Shown here piece after piece: positions 9,286 to 18,440 of a stretch of DNA of 48,583 nucleotides. The stretch comes from CAZHJK01 sp964533275. GTDB lineage: Bacteria; Bacillota; Clostridia; Eubacteriales; Garciellaceae. A model generated the notes under the pieces. The model worked only from the letters and a program-made list of their open reading frames with translations. It had not been told where the DNA came from and did not search any database. The translations under genes were made by a program, and so were the position numbers. Location: contig CAZHJK010000022.1 of the NCBI GenBank assembly GCA_964533275.1, positions 1 through 48,583 on the forward strand, in the 5' to 3' direction. Every line of letters begins with the position of its first letter. Positions within the stretch are counted from its first letter, which is position 1.

Positions 9286-10425
9286 TTAAGCAATTCTATA
9301 TTTATCAATAGTCTCTTGATTTATTTCAAACCCAAGTCCAACTCCATCTGGAATAGTAACAATTCCATCCTTTTGAACTATTGGACTTGTAACAAGGTCA
9401 TCACGGAAAGGATTTTCTGTTTGTTCATATTCCATCCATAGTGGTGCTGGTTTCCAACTATGGGGTGCAGGTGGTAAAGCTGCCATTACATGTAAGGCTG
9501 CTTGTAAGCCAACGGCAGAACCCCATACATGAGGAATTAAAGATACACCATCAGCTTCTGCAATTGCTGATATCCTCATAGTTTCTGTAATACCACCGGC
9601 ACAGCAAATATCTGGTTGAATAATATCCATTGCTCTTTGATCAATAATTTCTTTAAATGCAAAACGAGTAAATGAATTTTCTCCACCCGCCATAGGTATA
9701 TGAAGTTTTTCTCTTAGTTCTTTGTATCCTGTTAAATCATGGGGTGAAATAGGTTCTTCAAACCATGTAAGATTCATTTCGTCAAATGCCCTACCTAACC
9801 AATGTGCATCTACAAAATTATAACCATGGTTTGCATCAACCATTAACTCTATGTCATCTCCTAAAGCTTCATATACTTTTTCTACTCTCTTTAATTCTTG
9901 CTTTCTAGGAAGTGCTATTTTCATTTTTACACCCTTGAAGCCAAGTTCCTTATATTTCAATGCTTCTTCTACTGAAGGTGTTATAAAATCACCTTCGTCT
10001 TCCCAAAAATATAGACCAGTTGCATAGGGTTTTAAGGTTTTTCTATGTGCCCCACCTAATAGTTCATATACTGGTTTATTTAATGCCTTACCTTTGATAT
10101 CCCAAAGTGCAATATCAACAGCACTTATTGCTGCAACTCCAAAACCTTGTGGATCATAATCCTCTACTCTTTGATACATTTTTTCCCATAGTATGTTTGT
10201 ATCAAATGGATTTTCTCCCATAATCTGTGACTTTAATAGTGTATCAACTACGGATTTAGTTATTTCTGCTGGGCCGTATGCTTCTCCCCAACCAACTATT
10301 CCTTCATCTGTTTCTACTTTTACTAACATTGCATTTTTTGTCTTGTACCACCATCCTCTTGCTGAAGTGAATGGTTTTTTCATTGGTGTACGAAGAATCA
10401 TTGCTGTTACATTTGTGATTTTCAT
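9286..10425 (-). CDS. Mandelate racemase/muconate lactonizing family enzyme
   Basis: A 379-residue enolase-superfamily member of the mandelate racemase subgroup. The KxK base motif is K167-M-K169, the Mg ligands are D197 (DANHGY), E223 (WFEEP) and E249 (GGEN), and the D272/H299 dyad (QPDICC, PHVWGS) is present. All catalytic residues look intact, in contrast to the two enolase-like paralogues in this operon. Such enzymes dehydrate or racemize sugar acids or open sugar lactones (galactarate, glucarate or galactarolactone classes). This gene is the best clue that the substrate is an aldonic or aldaric acid. Confidence 0.9.
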   Translation of the reverse strand: MKITNVTAMILRTPMKKPFTSARGWWYKTKNAMLVKVETDEGIVGWGEAYGPAEITKSVVDTLLKSQIMGENPFDTNILWEKMYQRVEDYDPQGFGVAAISAVDIALWDIKGKALNKPVYELLGGAHRKTLKPYATGLYFWEDEGDFITPSVEEALKYKELGFKGVKMKIALPRKQELKRVEKVYEALGDDIELMVDANHGYNFVDAHWLGRAFDEMNLTWFEEPISPHDLTGYKELREKLHIPMAGGENSFTRFAFKEIIDQRAMDIIQPDICCAGGITETMRISAIAEADGVSLIPHVWGSAVGLQAALHVMAALPPAPHSWKPAPLWMEYEQTENPFRDDLVTSPIVQKDGIVTIPDGVGLGFEINQETIDKYRIA

Positions 10426-10448
10426 ATTATGCCTCCTAATAATTTTAC

Positions 10449-11111
10449 TTAATTGTTAGTAATGCTTATATCCTTAAGTCTCTTTAATACATGAGTCAAT
10501 GTATCTTCTGTATGATCCTTTACTATTTTTTCAACCTTTGCTTCATCTCTGGTTCTAAGTACATCTAGCATACTCTCATGCTCGCAGATAGAGTTATCTA
10601 ATTCTTCCTTTTTTGTAAAGAATTGTGGATATCGTTTGGAGCAATTATATAAATCCTCAATCATCCTATATAGCCTTTCGTTATTGCTTAATTTATACAT
10701 TGTTAAATGAAACTTCCTATTAAATTTCCAATATCCAATAAAGTCTAAAGGAGGTAAAAACTTTCTTGAATCCTCAACCATTTTTTCCAAAACTTCAATA
10801 TCTGCATTGGAAAGATTATTTACTGCACTTCTAGCTGCAATTCCTTCTAAAACAGTTCTTATTTCGAAAATTTCTCTTACATCCTTTTCAGAAACTTGGC
10901 TTACGATATACCCAGAGTGAGGTGATGTTACTATCAAACCTTCTTGGACTAAACTTTGAAGTGCCTCCCGCACTGGGATATCACTTGTTTTATACTGCTT
11001 AGCTATAGATGAAATCAATAACCTTGTACCCGGTTCCAAAATTCCTTCCAGAATATCTCGTTGTAAATAAAAATATACCATATCCTTCTTTGTCTTAAAT
11101 TTTTCCTTCAT
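10449..11111 (-). CDS. GntR-family (FCD) transcriptional regulator
   Basis: A 220-residue regulator with an N-terminal winged helix (ILEPGTRLLISSIAKQYKTS, DIPVREALQSLVQEGL) and a C-terminal all-helical FCD ligand domain. Candidate metal-site histidines are in FNRKFHLTMY, CEHESML and KDHTEDT. A GTG four codons upstream lies inside the ribosome site AAAGGTGGGG, so I use the ATG at 11111. It is embedded in the operon it probably controls, which allows autoregulation. The repeated AT-rich motif at 13893-14035 is a candidate target, but this link is inference. Confidence 0.92.
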   Translation of the reverse strand: MKEKFKTKKDMVYFYLQRDILEGILEPGTRLLISSIAKQYKTSDIPVREALQSLVQEGLIVTSPHSGYIVSQVSEKDVREIFEIRTVLEGIAARSAVNNLSNADIEVLEKMVEDSRKFLPPLDFIGYWKFNRKFHLTMYKLSNNERLYRMIEDLYNCSKRYPQFFTKKEELDNSICEHESMLDVLRTRDEAKVEKIVKDHTEDTLTHVLKRLKDISITNN

Positions 11112-11140
11112 ATATAACCCCACCTTTCACTACATTAAAT

Positions 11141-12295
11141 CTATACTGGTACTATATGAACCTTCATAGGTGTATCTGCCAATTGTTCTGCACCATTTTC
11201 ACCTATATACACTGGATACTCTAAACGCATCCCACCAACTCCTGGATAGTATAGATGGGCACCCATAGCATATGTCATACCAGTTTTAAAGACATCTTTG
11301 TTTGAAAGGTTCAAAAGGGGACCAGTTCTCACACAAAGACCAAGACCATGTCCAAATCTTGGAACACAATACTCATAAAATCCATGTTTCTTATAAATCT
11401 CAATTCCTAAAGCAACTACATCGCTAATTACTGAACCAGGTTTTGCATTATCAAATACAGTCTGTACTGCTTCTTCCCAGCAATCAATAATTTTTTGTTG
11501 CAATTCATTTGGTTTACCTAAAAACACAGGAACACTGAAATCACAAAGATATAAATCATATGAAGGGTGAAAATCAAGAATAAGAAACTGATTTTCTTCA
11601 ATTATTTTGTCTGTTGCAATTTGAGTTACCCCATGATGAAATGCTGTTCTCTCTCCTGATCCAACCTCTGTTCCACCTGTAACAGACCATGCCCAGTAAC
11701 TTCCTTTGTCACGGGTTGCCTGTTCTAATACACCTGCAACATGATTCTCTGTAATTCCAGGCTTTAATATTGACAAAGCTTGTTGGAAACCATAGTCTGC
11801 TATATTAGCTACCTTTCTCATTCGTTCAATTTCTGCTTCATCTTTAATCATTATAAGTTCATCTAATGCACTAACCCCATTCATAATTTCAGCATCAGGA
11901 AATGTCTCTTTTATTTGAAAATATTCAGATGCAGTTAAAATACCTGGAGCAGGTTGTGCATTCCCCGGTAAAATCAAATCCATAGCTATCTTACCTTCGG
12001 AAATACCTCTTTCTACTAATTCAACCTTGAGCTTTTCCATTAAATCTTCTGATTTATATTCAACCACATCCATTGGGGCTCCTTCCTGACGAACCCTTGA
12101 AGCATCATTTTCCCAATAGAATAGCTTAAAATCACCTTTAGCAGTTATCATAGCTACACCTCTCCAGGGCATAAAAACACCACAAAGATAATGAAGAGCA
12201 GCCTGACGAGTTGCTAAATATACATCAAATCCTTTTTCACAAACTTTTTTAGCAAGTGCCTTTCTTCTTGCTTCAAAATCAATTGGAATCACCAC
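11141..12295 (-). CDS. M24 peptidase-family protein with an altered metal site
   Basis: A 384-residue protein with a creatinase-type N-terminal domain and a pita-bread M24 domain. The metal ligands D241 and D252 (LDFHPSYDLYLCDF, correct spacing), H316 (FGHGLGL) and E369 (GGMRLEYPV) are present. The usual first Glu of the EPG motif is missing. The segment reads YAMGAHLYYPG, placing Gly345 there, with His347 nearby. M24 includes proline peptidases, creatinase, ectoine hydrolase and the DMSP lyase DddP, so a non-peptidase reaction in this catabolic context is plausible. It starts with GTG after AGGAGG. Confidence 0.85.
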   Translation of the reverse strand: MVIPIDFEARRKALAKKVCEKGFDVYLATRQAALHYLCGVFMPWRGVAMITAKGDFKLFYWENDASRVRQEGAPMDVVEYKSEDLMEKLKVELVERGISEGKIAMDLILPGNAQPAPGILTASEYFQIKETFPDAEIMNGVSALDELIMIKDEAEIERMRKVANIADYGFQQALSILKPGITENHVAGVLEQATRDKGSYWAWSVTGGTEVGSGERTAFHHGVTQIATDKIIEENQFLILDFHPSYDLYLCDFSVPVFLGKPNELQQKIIDCWEEAVQTVFDNAKPGSVISDVVALGIEIYKKHGFYEYCVPRFGHGLGLCVRTGPLLNLSNKDVFKTGMTYAMGAHLYYPGVGGMRLEYPVYIGENGAEQLADTPMKVHIVPV

Positions 12296-12318
12296 TTTAC
12301 CTCCTTTTGCTTGTTTTT

Positions 12319-13521
12319 TTAAAATACTGGTCCGAGGAAATAAGGTTCAATAGGATCCATATAGTCAACCGTTTCGCCCTTTGCCAATTCTCCACATGCT
12401 ATGCTTATAATCTTAGAAAAAAGTTCCTCTCCTACTTCTTCTAATGTCTTTTCTCCGGTAATTACTCCACCTGATGAATAATCAATGCTTCTGGGTGCTT
12501 TTTTTGCAGTACTTGGATTTCCTGTAACAAACATAAGTGGAGCAACCACTCCAGTATTTACTGCAAGCATTGGTGGATCATTCTTTGGAAGATCTTGTCC
12601 CCCTAATTGATATAAAGTAATTTGACATCCAGCTGCTGCTAAACTAACTGGTAGCGAGTATGCAGATGCCCATCCATCCATAAAATACAATCCATTTCCT
12701 TCTGGTCTTTGAGCATATTCCAAAACTCCGTTAATAGGTCTGCTTCCTGCTTTCTGAACTGCTCCTAAGGATTTTTCTTCTATTGTACTAATTCCAGCTT
12801 TAATATTAGATGGAATTGGATTTATAGATCTAATGTCTTCTCCAGTTTGTTTTGCTGAATTCTCTACTGCCTTTACCATTTCTAAAAGTCGTTTTCCGTC
12901 TTCTGGATTAACACATCGTTTAACTACTTCTTCTTCTGCTCCTATTAATTCAACTGTCTCAGAAAAAAGTACTGTACCACCCTCGTCGATAATCTTATCA
13001 GCTGCAAAACCGAATGCAGGATTTCCACTAATTCCACTTGTAGCATCGGACCATCCACATTTAACACCAATTTGAAGTTTCGATATTGGAACAAGCTGGC
13101 GTTTTACTAAGGAAGCATCGTGTACATATTCTCGTGCCTTCGCTATCCCTTCTTCTATTAATCTCTCCAAACCTCCACACTCTTCAATGGTAAGTATCGA
13201 TACTGGCTTTCCATTGTCCTTGATACCGTTTGCAATTTTTTCAGGGAGCACTTCCTTATAACCAAAGTCATCTCTAGCGCCTAGTACAATTGTTGCATAC
13301 ACATTAGGATTTTTAGCTAAACCCATATAGATATTTGCCAGACGTTCTCTGTCCCTACTATGTCTTCCTACTTCTCCAGTTGTTATAATTGTCTTAGTAC
13401 CAGGTACATAAGAACCTATTCTTTTTGCTGCAATATTCGCCACACGACAAGAAGGTATAATTAATACATAATTCCTAACACCAACCTCACCATTATCACG
13501 AACATATCCAAGAAATTCCAT
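12319..13521 (-). CDS. UxaA-family dehydratase, large subunit
   Basis: A 400-residue protein matching the catalytic domain of altronate/galactarate dehydratases: GYVRDNGEVGVRNYV at the start, VKCGWSDATSGISGNPAFG in the middle, and the glycine-rich GVVAPLMFVTGNPST with IDYSSGG near the end. In many bacteria this domain is fused to the small SAF domain. Here the SAF domain is the separate upstream gene. The probable reaction is water elimination from a sugar acid to a 2-keto-3-deoxy acid. A split architecture is also used by (2R)-sulfolactate sulfo-lyase (SuyAB), which I cannot exclude. Confidence 0.88.
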   Translation of the reverse strand: MEFLGYVRDNGEVGVRNYVLIIPSCRVANIAAKRIGSYVPGTKTIITTGEVGRHSRDRERLANIYMGLAKNPNVYATIVLGARDDFGYKEVLPEKIANGIKDNGKPVSILTIEECGGLERLIEEGIAKAREYVHDASLVKRQLVPISKLQIGVKCGWSDATSGISGNPAFGFAADKIIDEGGTVLFSETVELIGAEEEVVKRCVNPEDGKRLLEMVKAVENSAKQTGEDIRSINPIPSNIKAGISTIEEKSLGAVQKAGSRPINGVLEYAQRPEGNGLYFMDGWASAYSLPVSLAAAGCQITLYQLGGQDLPKNDPPMLAVNTGVVAPLMFVTGNPSTAKKAPRSIDYSSGGVITGEKTLEEVGEELFSKIISIACGELAKGETVDYMDPIEPYFLGPVF

Positions 13522-13582
13522 GACATAACCTCCTGTTAATATTCTATTTTTATGTTAAATTTAAAGTTGAAACTTGTGTGCA

Positions 13583-13873
13583 TTAAGACTTTAAATCACC
13601 ACGACCTCTTAGCCCTTCAATATTATGTACTCCGACAACTTCTCCTTTTGAAATATCTGTAGTAGCTATTCCAATGGGTTGTCCATATTTAATAATTAGT
13701 TCACCTTTTTTTATATCCTTTAGGGCACATTTGTGACAATAAGGAATATCAGTTAATATCTGAATATCGTAAAATTCACCCGATTTTGTTTTAACGGTAG
13801 TCTGTTCTCCTTCTTTACATTCCTCTAAAGCTACAGCTACATTATCTAAATCATTTAATATTAGGACCATCAT
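13583..13873 (-). CDS. UxaA-family dehydratase, small SAF-domain subunit
   Basis: A 96-residue SAF domain with the family pattern DNVAVAL, IPYCHKCALKDIKKGE, IKYGQPIGIATTDI and VGVHNIEGLRGRGD. It pairs with the large dehydratase subunit 61 bp downstream. It is the first gene of the leftward operon, with an AGGAGGG site before two consecutive ATG codons; either may be used. In full-length dehydratases this domain contributes part of the active site. Confidence 0.88.
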   Translation of the reverse strand: MMVLILNDLDNVAVALEECKEGEQTTVKTKSGEFYDIQILTDIPYCHKCALKDIKKGELIIKYGQPIGIATTDISKGEVVGVHNIEGLRGRGDLKS

Positions 13874-13892
13874 ATCCCTCCTGACTTTTTAC

Positions 13893-14035
13893 AAAATATA
13901 TTTTATAATTCTAGAATATATTTTGTATTGTGTTTATATATTAACACCGATTTAATGAAAATACAATATATTTTTTATATTTTTCTATATTCTTTTAATA
14001 TAAAATATATTTTATTTTTTATAAATATATTTTAT
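13893..14035. promoter_or_regulatory. Divergent promoter region with five AATATATTTT repeats
   Basis: The 284-bp gap between the divergent dehydratase and LarA-like genes is extremely AT-rich. AATATATTTT occurs at 13895, 13915, 13965, 14004 and 14024. Two pairs are exactly 20 bp apart, about two helical turns. Copies 1 and 4 extend to the 12-bp palindrome AAAATATATTTT. Such spacing suggests regulator binding on one DNA face. A further inverted repeat TCGCAT (14076-14081) and ATGCGA (14109-14114) lies close to the LarA-like gene. Promoter elements cannot be chosen safely in such AT-rich DNA. Confidence 0.5.
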
Positions 14036-14157
14036 ATTGATTATTTTAATAATTAGCGATATAATTTTTGCAAACTCGCATTTTTTACCTTTATATATAA
14101 AAAGAATCATGCGATGGATTTTACTCGATTTTAAAAAAATATTTATAGGAGGTTGTC

Positions 14158-15438
14158 ATGAGTGTATTATCTGATTTAGTAAGTTCCTTTGAAATCCCAC
14201 CATTGATAAAAATACGTCAACATTTTCCCAATCCTAAAGTTAATAACCCTATAACTGAATTTCAAGATAAAATACAAAATTCAGGACTAATAGAAAAAAT
14301 TAAACCTGGACAAAGTATTGCAATAACCGCAGGAAGCCGTGGAATTAAAGACGCACCTTTGATTTATCGTGAACTAGTTTCTATTATTAAAGAAAAAGGT
14401 GCTAAACCATTTATCATACCTGCTATGGGTAGTCATGGGGGGTCCACTAAAGAAGGTCAGTTATCAGTGTTAAATAGACTTGGGGTAACTGAGGAATTTT
14501 GTGGTTGTCCTATAATTTCTTCTATGGAAACTGACTGCATTGGCTACACAAAGAATAATAATCTTGCAGTCAACATAGACCATCATGCTAATAAAGCTGA
14601 TGGGATTATTTTAGTAAATAGAATTAAACCTCACACTTCTTTTCGAGGAGAATTGGAAAGTGGCTTAGCCAAAATATCTGTTATTGGACTTGGTAAACAA
14701 AAAGGAGCAGAATATTGTCATAGTCTCGGAATGAAAAATATGAGTAGAAATATCCGTGAAATCTCAGATTATATAATTCAACACAAAAACATTTTATTCG
14801 GAATAGGTATATTGGAAAACGCTAAAGATGAGACGGCAAAAATTGTATGTTTAAAGGATTGTGATATTTTAAAGGAAGAACCTGCTTTATTAAAAGAAGC
14901 TTTCTCACTTCTCCCACAAATTTATTTTTATAATTACGATATATTAATTTTAGACCAAATAGGGAAGGAAATTAGCGGAACTGGTATGGACTGTAATATT
15001 ATTTCTCGTTATACTACCGATGCTATTTTACCTGATCCTCGTCAAAAAGTAGTTACTGTTTTAGATTTATCCGATGAAACCCATGGAAATGCCCATGGTA
15101 TGGGACTTGCTGATATAAGTACCAAAAGATTTTTTGAAAAGATTGATTTTGAATCTACATATGCAAATCCTTTGACAGCTCTGAGTCTAGGCTCTTTTAA
15201 GATGCCAATGATATTAGAATCAGATCGTGTTGCCATTCAGGCATCCATTAAATTATGTGCTGGTTCTGATAGAAAAAACCCAAAAATTGTTAGGGCAAAA
15301 AATACAATGGATATAGAGAATCTAATGATTTCTAAATCCTTATTGGAAGAAGCACGGAAAAATCCAAATATAGAAATCCTTTCTGAACCTCAACCCCTTG
15401 TTTTTGATATGAATGGTAATCTCAATAGAAATTACTAA
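14158..15438 (+). CDS. LarA-like (DUF2088) nickel-pincer racemase/epimerase homologue
   Basis: A 426-residue member of the lactate racemase LarA superfamily. Candidate equivalents of LarA catalytic residues are R61 (GSRGI), H93 (MGSHGGSTKEG), H149 (RIKPHTSF), K162 (SGLAKI, the cofactor-anchoring lysine) and H178 (YCHSLG). LarA proteins use a nickel-pincer nucleotide made by LarB, LarC and LarE, none of which is in this window. It is transcribed divergently from the catabolic operon with an AGGAGG site. A role in racemizing or epimerizing the 2-hydroxy acid fed into the pathway fits, but the substrate is unknown. Confidence 0.8.
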   Translation: MSVLSDLVSSFEIPPLIKIRQHFPNPKVNNPITEFQDKIQNSGLIEKIKPGQSIAITAGSRGIKDAPLIYRELVSIIKEKGAKPFIIPAMGSHGGSTKEGQLSVLNRLGVTEEFCGCPIISSMETDCIGYTKNNNLAVNIDHHANKADGIILVNRIKPHTSFRGELESGLAKISVIGLGKQKGAEYCHSLGMKNMSRNIREISDYIIQHKNILFGIGILENAKDETAKIVCLKDCDILKEEPALLKEAFSLLPQIYFYNYDILILDQIGKEISGTGMDCNIISRYTTDAILPDPRQKVVTVLDLSDETHGNAHGMGLADISTKRFFEKIDFESTYANPLTALSLGSFKMPMILESDRVAIQASIKLCAGSDRKNPKIVRAKNTMDIENLMISKSLLEEARKNPNIEILSEPQPLVFDMNGNLNRNY

Positions 15439-15517
15439 ATTTAGATTTAATAAACACCATCTTATGTAGTAATGGTAATATAAAAATTAGTACTCAAAAT
15501 AGGGGGATGAAATATCT

Positions 15518-16420
15518 ATGGTAGAAGATTTATTTAATATGCAGTCTATGATGATATTAATGGTTGTATGTGGAAATATACTAGGAAAGAAAAAACTAAT
15601 TTCAAAGGAAGGTCAAAAAAGTTGTACAGAACTACTCCTGAAGGTAGTTCTGCCCTGTAATATTTTGTTAGCTTATCTAAAAGCTGATCGCTCTATGCTA
15701 ACTCAGTTATTTCCTATTTTTCTTTTCTCACTTTTTTTTCATATATTAGCTACAATACTTAGCAGAATCCTTTATAATAATATTCCGGATTCAAAAAGAA
15801 GCTCTCTAATGTATGCGACTATTATTTCAAATGGTGGGTTATTAGGAAATTCCGTAATTGATAATCTCTATGGAGCAAAAGGATTACTTTATGCTTCCAT
15901 TCATCTAATTCCTTTGCGAATATTTATGTGGACTTTTGGCCTAGCTTGTTTTGTAAGGATTAATAAAAAAAATGTATTAAAAACATTTTTTACAAATCCA
16001 TGTATTTGTGCTGTGTTAATTGGACTTATTATGATGTTTTGCAATATTACTTTCCCATACTTTATTGAGAAAACTATTACGGCCTTTAGTAATTGTCTTA
16101 CCCCTATAACTATGTTACTGATAGGAGTTATTTTGTCTAATATATCCTTAAAAAATATATTCTCCAAAGGTTCATTTTTCATAAGTGCTATAAGATTACT
16201 TATATTGCCATCCCTTTGTTTACTTCTATGCAACTTATTAAACCTTGACCCCTTTTCAACTAAAATATCGACTCTAATTATAGCAATGCCCGCCGCTTCT
16301 ACCACCGCATTGTTGGCGGCAAAATACGGTAAAGATGAAATATTTGCTACAAAATGTGTATCTCTGACTACTTTATTATCTATGATTACCATCCCATTTT
16401 GGGGTTATATTTTAAGTTAA
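15518..16420 (+). CDS. AEC-family transporter
   Basis: A 300-residue membrane protein with about ten hydrophobic segments and AEC (auxin efflux carrier) features: VVLPCNILLAYL early, ISNGGLLGNSVID in the centre and IIAMPAASTTALLAAKYG near the end. Members move carboxylates such as malate, malonate or tartronate. It lies 79 bp after the LarA-like gene in the same direction and probably shares its transcript, so an acid substrate or product of that enzyme is a sensible cargo. The start is ATG after AGGGGG. Confidence 0.88.
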   Translation: MVEDLFNMQSMMILMVVCGNILGKKKLISKEGQKSCTELLLKVVLPCNILLAYLKADRSMLTQLFPIFLFSLFFHILATILSRILYNNIPDSKRSSLMYATIISNGGLLGNSVIDNLYGAKGLLYASIHLIPLRIFMWTFGLACFVRINKKNVLKTFFTNPCICAVLIGLIMMFCNITFPYFIEKTITAFSNCLTPITMLLIGVILSNISLKNIFSKGSFFISAIRLLILPSLCLLLCNLLNLDPFSTKISTLIIAMPAASTTALLAAKYGKDEIFATKCVSLTTLLSMITIPFWGYILS

Positions 16421-16494
16421 TAATTCTTTCTATATTTTAGAATATTTTAGAATTAATAATCATCAAGATAATAAAGAATTAAAACGAAATACAT

Positions 16495-16537
16495 AAAAGC
16501 CAAGGTTGTTGTTCATTATCCAACAGTCTTGGCTTTT
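16495..16537. terminator. Bidirectional terminator between convergent genes
   Basis: AAAAGCCAAG (16495-16504) pairs with CTTGGCTTTT (16528-16537). It lies between the AEC transporter and the convergent GNAT gene and has T-runs on both strands. Confidence 0.85.
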
Positions 16538-16592
16538 AAAGTTTATAATAAAATAGAGACTGTATATTACTTATCTAACCAACCTCTTCATT

Positions 16593-17093
16593 TTATTCTA
16601 AAGATAAATACCATTTTTCTTCTATTAAGCTTTTACCCCAAATTTCGTGTTCAATGGTTTCAATTATTGTAAATCCAAAACTTTTATATAGATGCCGTGC
16701 TGCACTTAAAATAGATACTGTCCAAAGCATAGCATTCTTATAGTTTTTTTGCTTACAAAATTCTATAGCCACATTAATAAGATCTCGTCCTAAACCTTTA
16801 CCTCTCATATAAGGTTCAATAAGAAACCATCTTAGCTGAGCCCTTTCATTATCAATTTTTGCAATAGCAATAATCCCAACTGCCTTTGAATTTACTTCTG
16901 CTATCCATATGTTTTCCTTATCACTATCAAAGTCTTTTACAAACTTTTTCAAAGATCCTGATACATAATTCTTAAAAGTTTCATCAAATCCATATTCTTC
17001 ATTATATAATGTATCATGTCTTTTTATAATCCATTCAATGTCTCCTTTGTTGAAATCTCTTATTTTATAAGTCTTATCATTATATGTGATCAT
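16593..17093 (-). CDS. GNAT-family N-acetyltransferase
   Basis: A 166-residue GNAT protein. The acetyl-CoA pyrophosphate loop is visible in RGKGLGRDLINVAIEF, preceded by the core strand AQLRWFLIEPYM, and the C-terminal part carries AARHLYKSFGFTI. The substrate cannot be told. It stands alone between convergent and divergent neighbours and looks unrelated to the catabolic cluster. Confidence 0.88.
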   Translation of the reverse strand: MITYNDKTYKIRDFNKGDIEWIIKRHDTLYNEEYGFDETFKNYVSGSLKKFVKDFDSDKENIWIAEVNSKAVGIIAIAKIDNERAQLRWFLIEPYMRGKGLGRDLINVAIEFCKQKNYKNAMLWTVSILSAARHLYKSFGFTIIETIEHEIWGKSLIEEKWYLSLE

Positions 17094-17441
17094 AAACTCA
17101 CCCCTAATCCTAATTTTATATTCCTAAAAAATTGTTAATATAAAACTATAATTTTTTGAATATATTTATTTAATTCTTCAAATTATATATTTTACCTTTT
17201 TTAAAGAACATTATATAAGGATTCTATTTGATTTGGTGGTCATACTAAAATAAACCCTTATAATTTTCTTTATAATAAAATTATCATATTGTATAATAAT
17301 TGAGTAATTCTAATATTATAACCCTAGCAGAAGTCTTAATTGTTGTATAATAAGATTAAAACAAAGAGCACCCTGTGGAGATGCCCTTTAGAAAAACAAA
17401 AATTAGAAAAGTTCACCTATGAAAGGAGTTAGACAGAATTC
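17094..17441. other. Gap with a small hairpin upstream of the second AEC gene
   Basis: An AT-rich 348-bp gap. Near its right end AAAGAGCA (17363-17370) can pair with TGCCCTTT (17382-17389), eight pairs including one wobble, in what would be the leader of the AEC gene. TATAAT at 17346-17351 could be its -10 box, though no good -35 is seen. Nothing else is recognised. Confidence 0.3.
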
Positions 17442-18365
17442 ATGTATTTTATGAGGGTATTCAATCAGGTATTAACTTTATTTCTAATTATTATAATAGG
17501 TTATATAGGAAGAAAATTTAGAGTATTAGATGGGAAAATAATTAAGGGATTAACCGGTTTGATGGTGAATATTACCCTCCCTGCTCTGTTAATTAATTCT
17601 ATCAACCAGGACTTTTCACCGGAGTTATTAGCAGGAGGCATTAAAATGCTGTTGATTTCAATAGGTGTATACGGAATATCCTTGATTATTGCCCTATTAG
17701 CTCCCTATTTTTTAAGAACTAAGAATAGGGAAGATCTAGGAGTATATCAGTTTATGATTATGTTATCCAATGTAGGTTTTATGGGCATCCCTGTCTTAAG
17801 TGCTATATTTGGAGAAGGGGTGTTATTTTATGTAGGTATTTATAATTTACCCTTTAATTTTGTCGCCTTTTCCATAGGGTTAATGATGTTAAATCAAGGT
17901 AATATGAATGGTAAATTTAATCCTAGATTATTTTTAAGTCCAGCTGTAGTATCTATATTAGTAGGATTAATACTTTTTGCCTTTAATATTAAACTGCCTG
18001 AAGCTATCGATGGAACCCTTACCCTTGTTGGTGATACAACCATCCCACTATCCATGCTGGTCATCGGAGGAATGCTTGCTGAAGTCAAAATGAAGGAGAC
18101 ATGGAGTAATTGGAGGATTTATATAGTCAGTTTAATACGGTTAATCATATTACCATTATTGGTTTATCTTATCTTAAAACCCTTTGCAGATAACCTATAT
18201 GTGTTAGCCATACCGGTAATGGTTACAGCTATGCCAGCTGCATCCTTTGTATCGGTACTTGCCGACCAATATGGGGGCAATGCGATACTAGGCTCCCAGG
18301 GAGTTTTTATCTCCACCTTATTTTCAGTGATCACCATTCCCTTATTGGCACTATTATTTGTCTAA
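17442..18365 (+). CDS. AEC-family transporter (second copy)
   Basis: A 307-residue paralogue of the AEC transporter at 15518-16420, with the matching landmarks NITLPALLINS, LSNVGFMGIPVLSAIFG and VTAMPAASFVSVLADQYG. About ten membrane segments are expected. The GAAAGGAG site lies about 13 bases upstream of the ATG, slightly long. A second ATG three codons later is possible. It may be a separate carboxylate transporter rather than part of the catabolic operon. Confidence 0.88.
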   Translation: MYFMRVFNQVLTLFLIIIIGYIGRKFRVLDGKIIKGLTGLMVNITLPALLINSINQDFSPELLAGGIKMLLISIGVYGISLIIALLAPYFLRTKNREDLGVYQFMIMLSNVGFMGIPVLSAIFGEGVLFYVGIYNLPFNFVAFSIGLMMLNQGNMNGKFNPRLFLSPAVVSILVGLILFAFNIKLPEAIDGTLTLVGDTTIPLSMLVIGGMLAEVKMKETWSNWRIYIVSLIRLIILPLLVYLILKPFADNLYVLAIPVMVTAMPAASFVSVLADQYGGNAILGSQGVFISTLFSVITIPLLALLFV

Positions 18366-18440
18366 CAAACAAAATAGTTTATAGACTTTTACATATATAT
18401 AGTATAAAATTATAGTAATAAATGTCCTGGGGGTAATAAA

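Noticed and set aside
12319..13873. Assigning the split dehydratase as sulfolactate sulfo-lyase SuyAB
   Set aside because: The two-gene split fits, but neighbours (mandelate racemase type, FAH, kinase, enolases) point to sugar acids, and no sulfite exporter or other sulfolactate gene is seen. Left as an alternative.
17158..17170. A further copy of the AATATATTTT operator before the second AEC gene
   Set aside because: GAATATATTTA is a single, imperfect match in AT-rich DNA with no paired copy 20 bp away.
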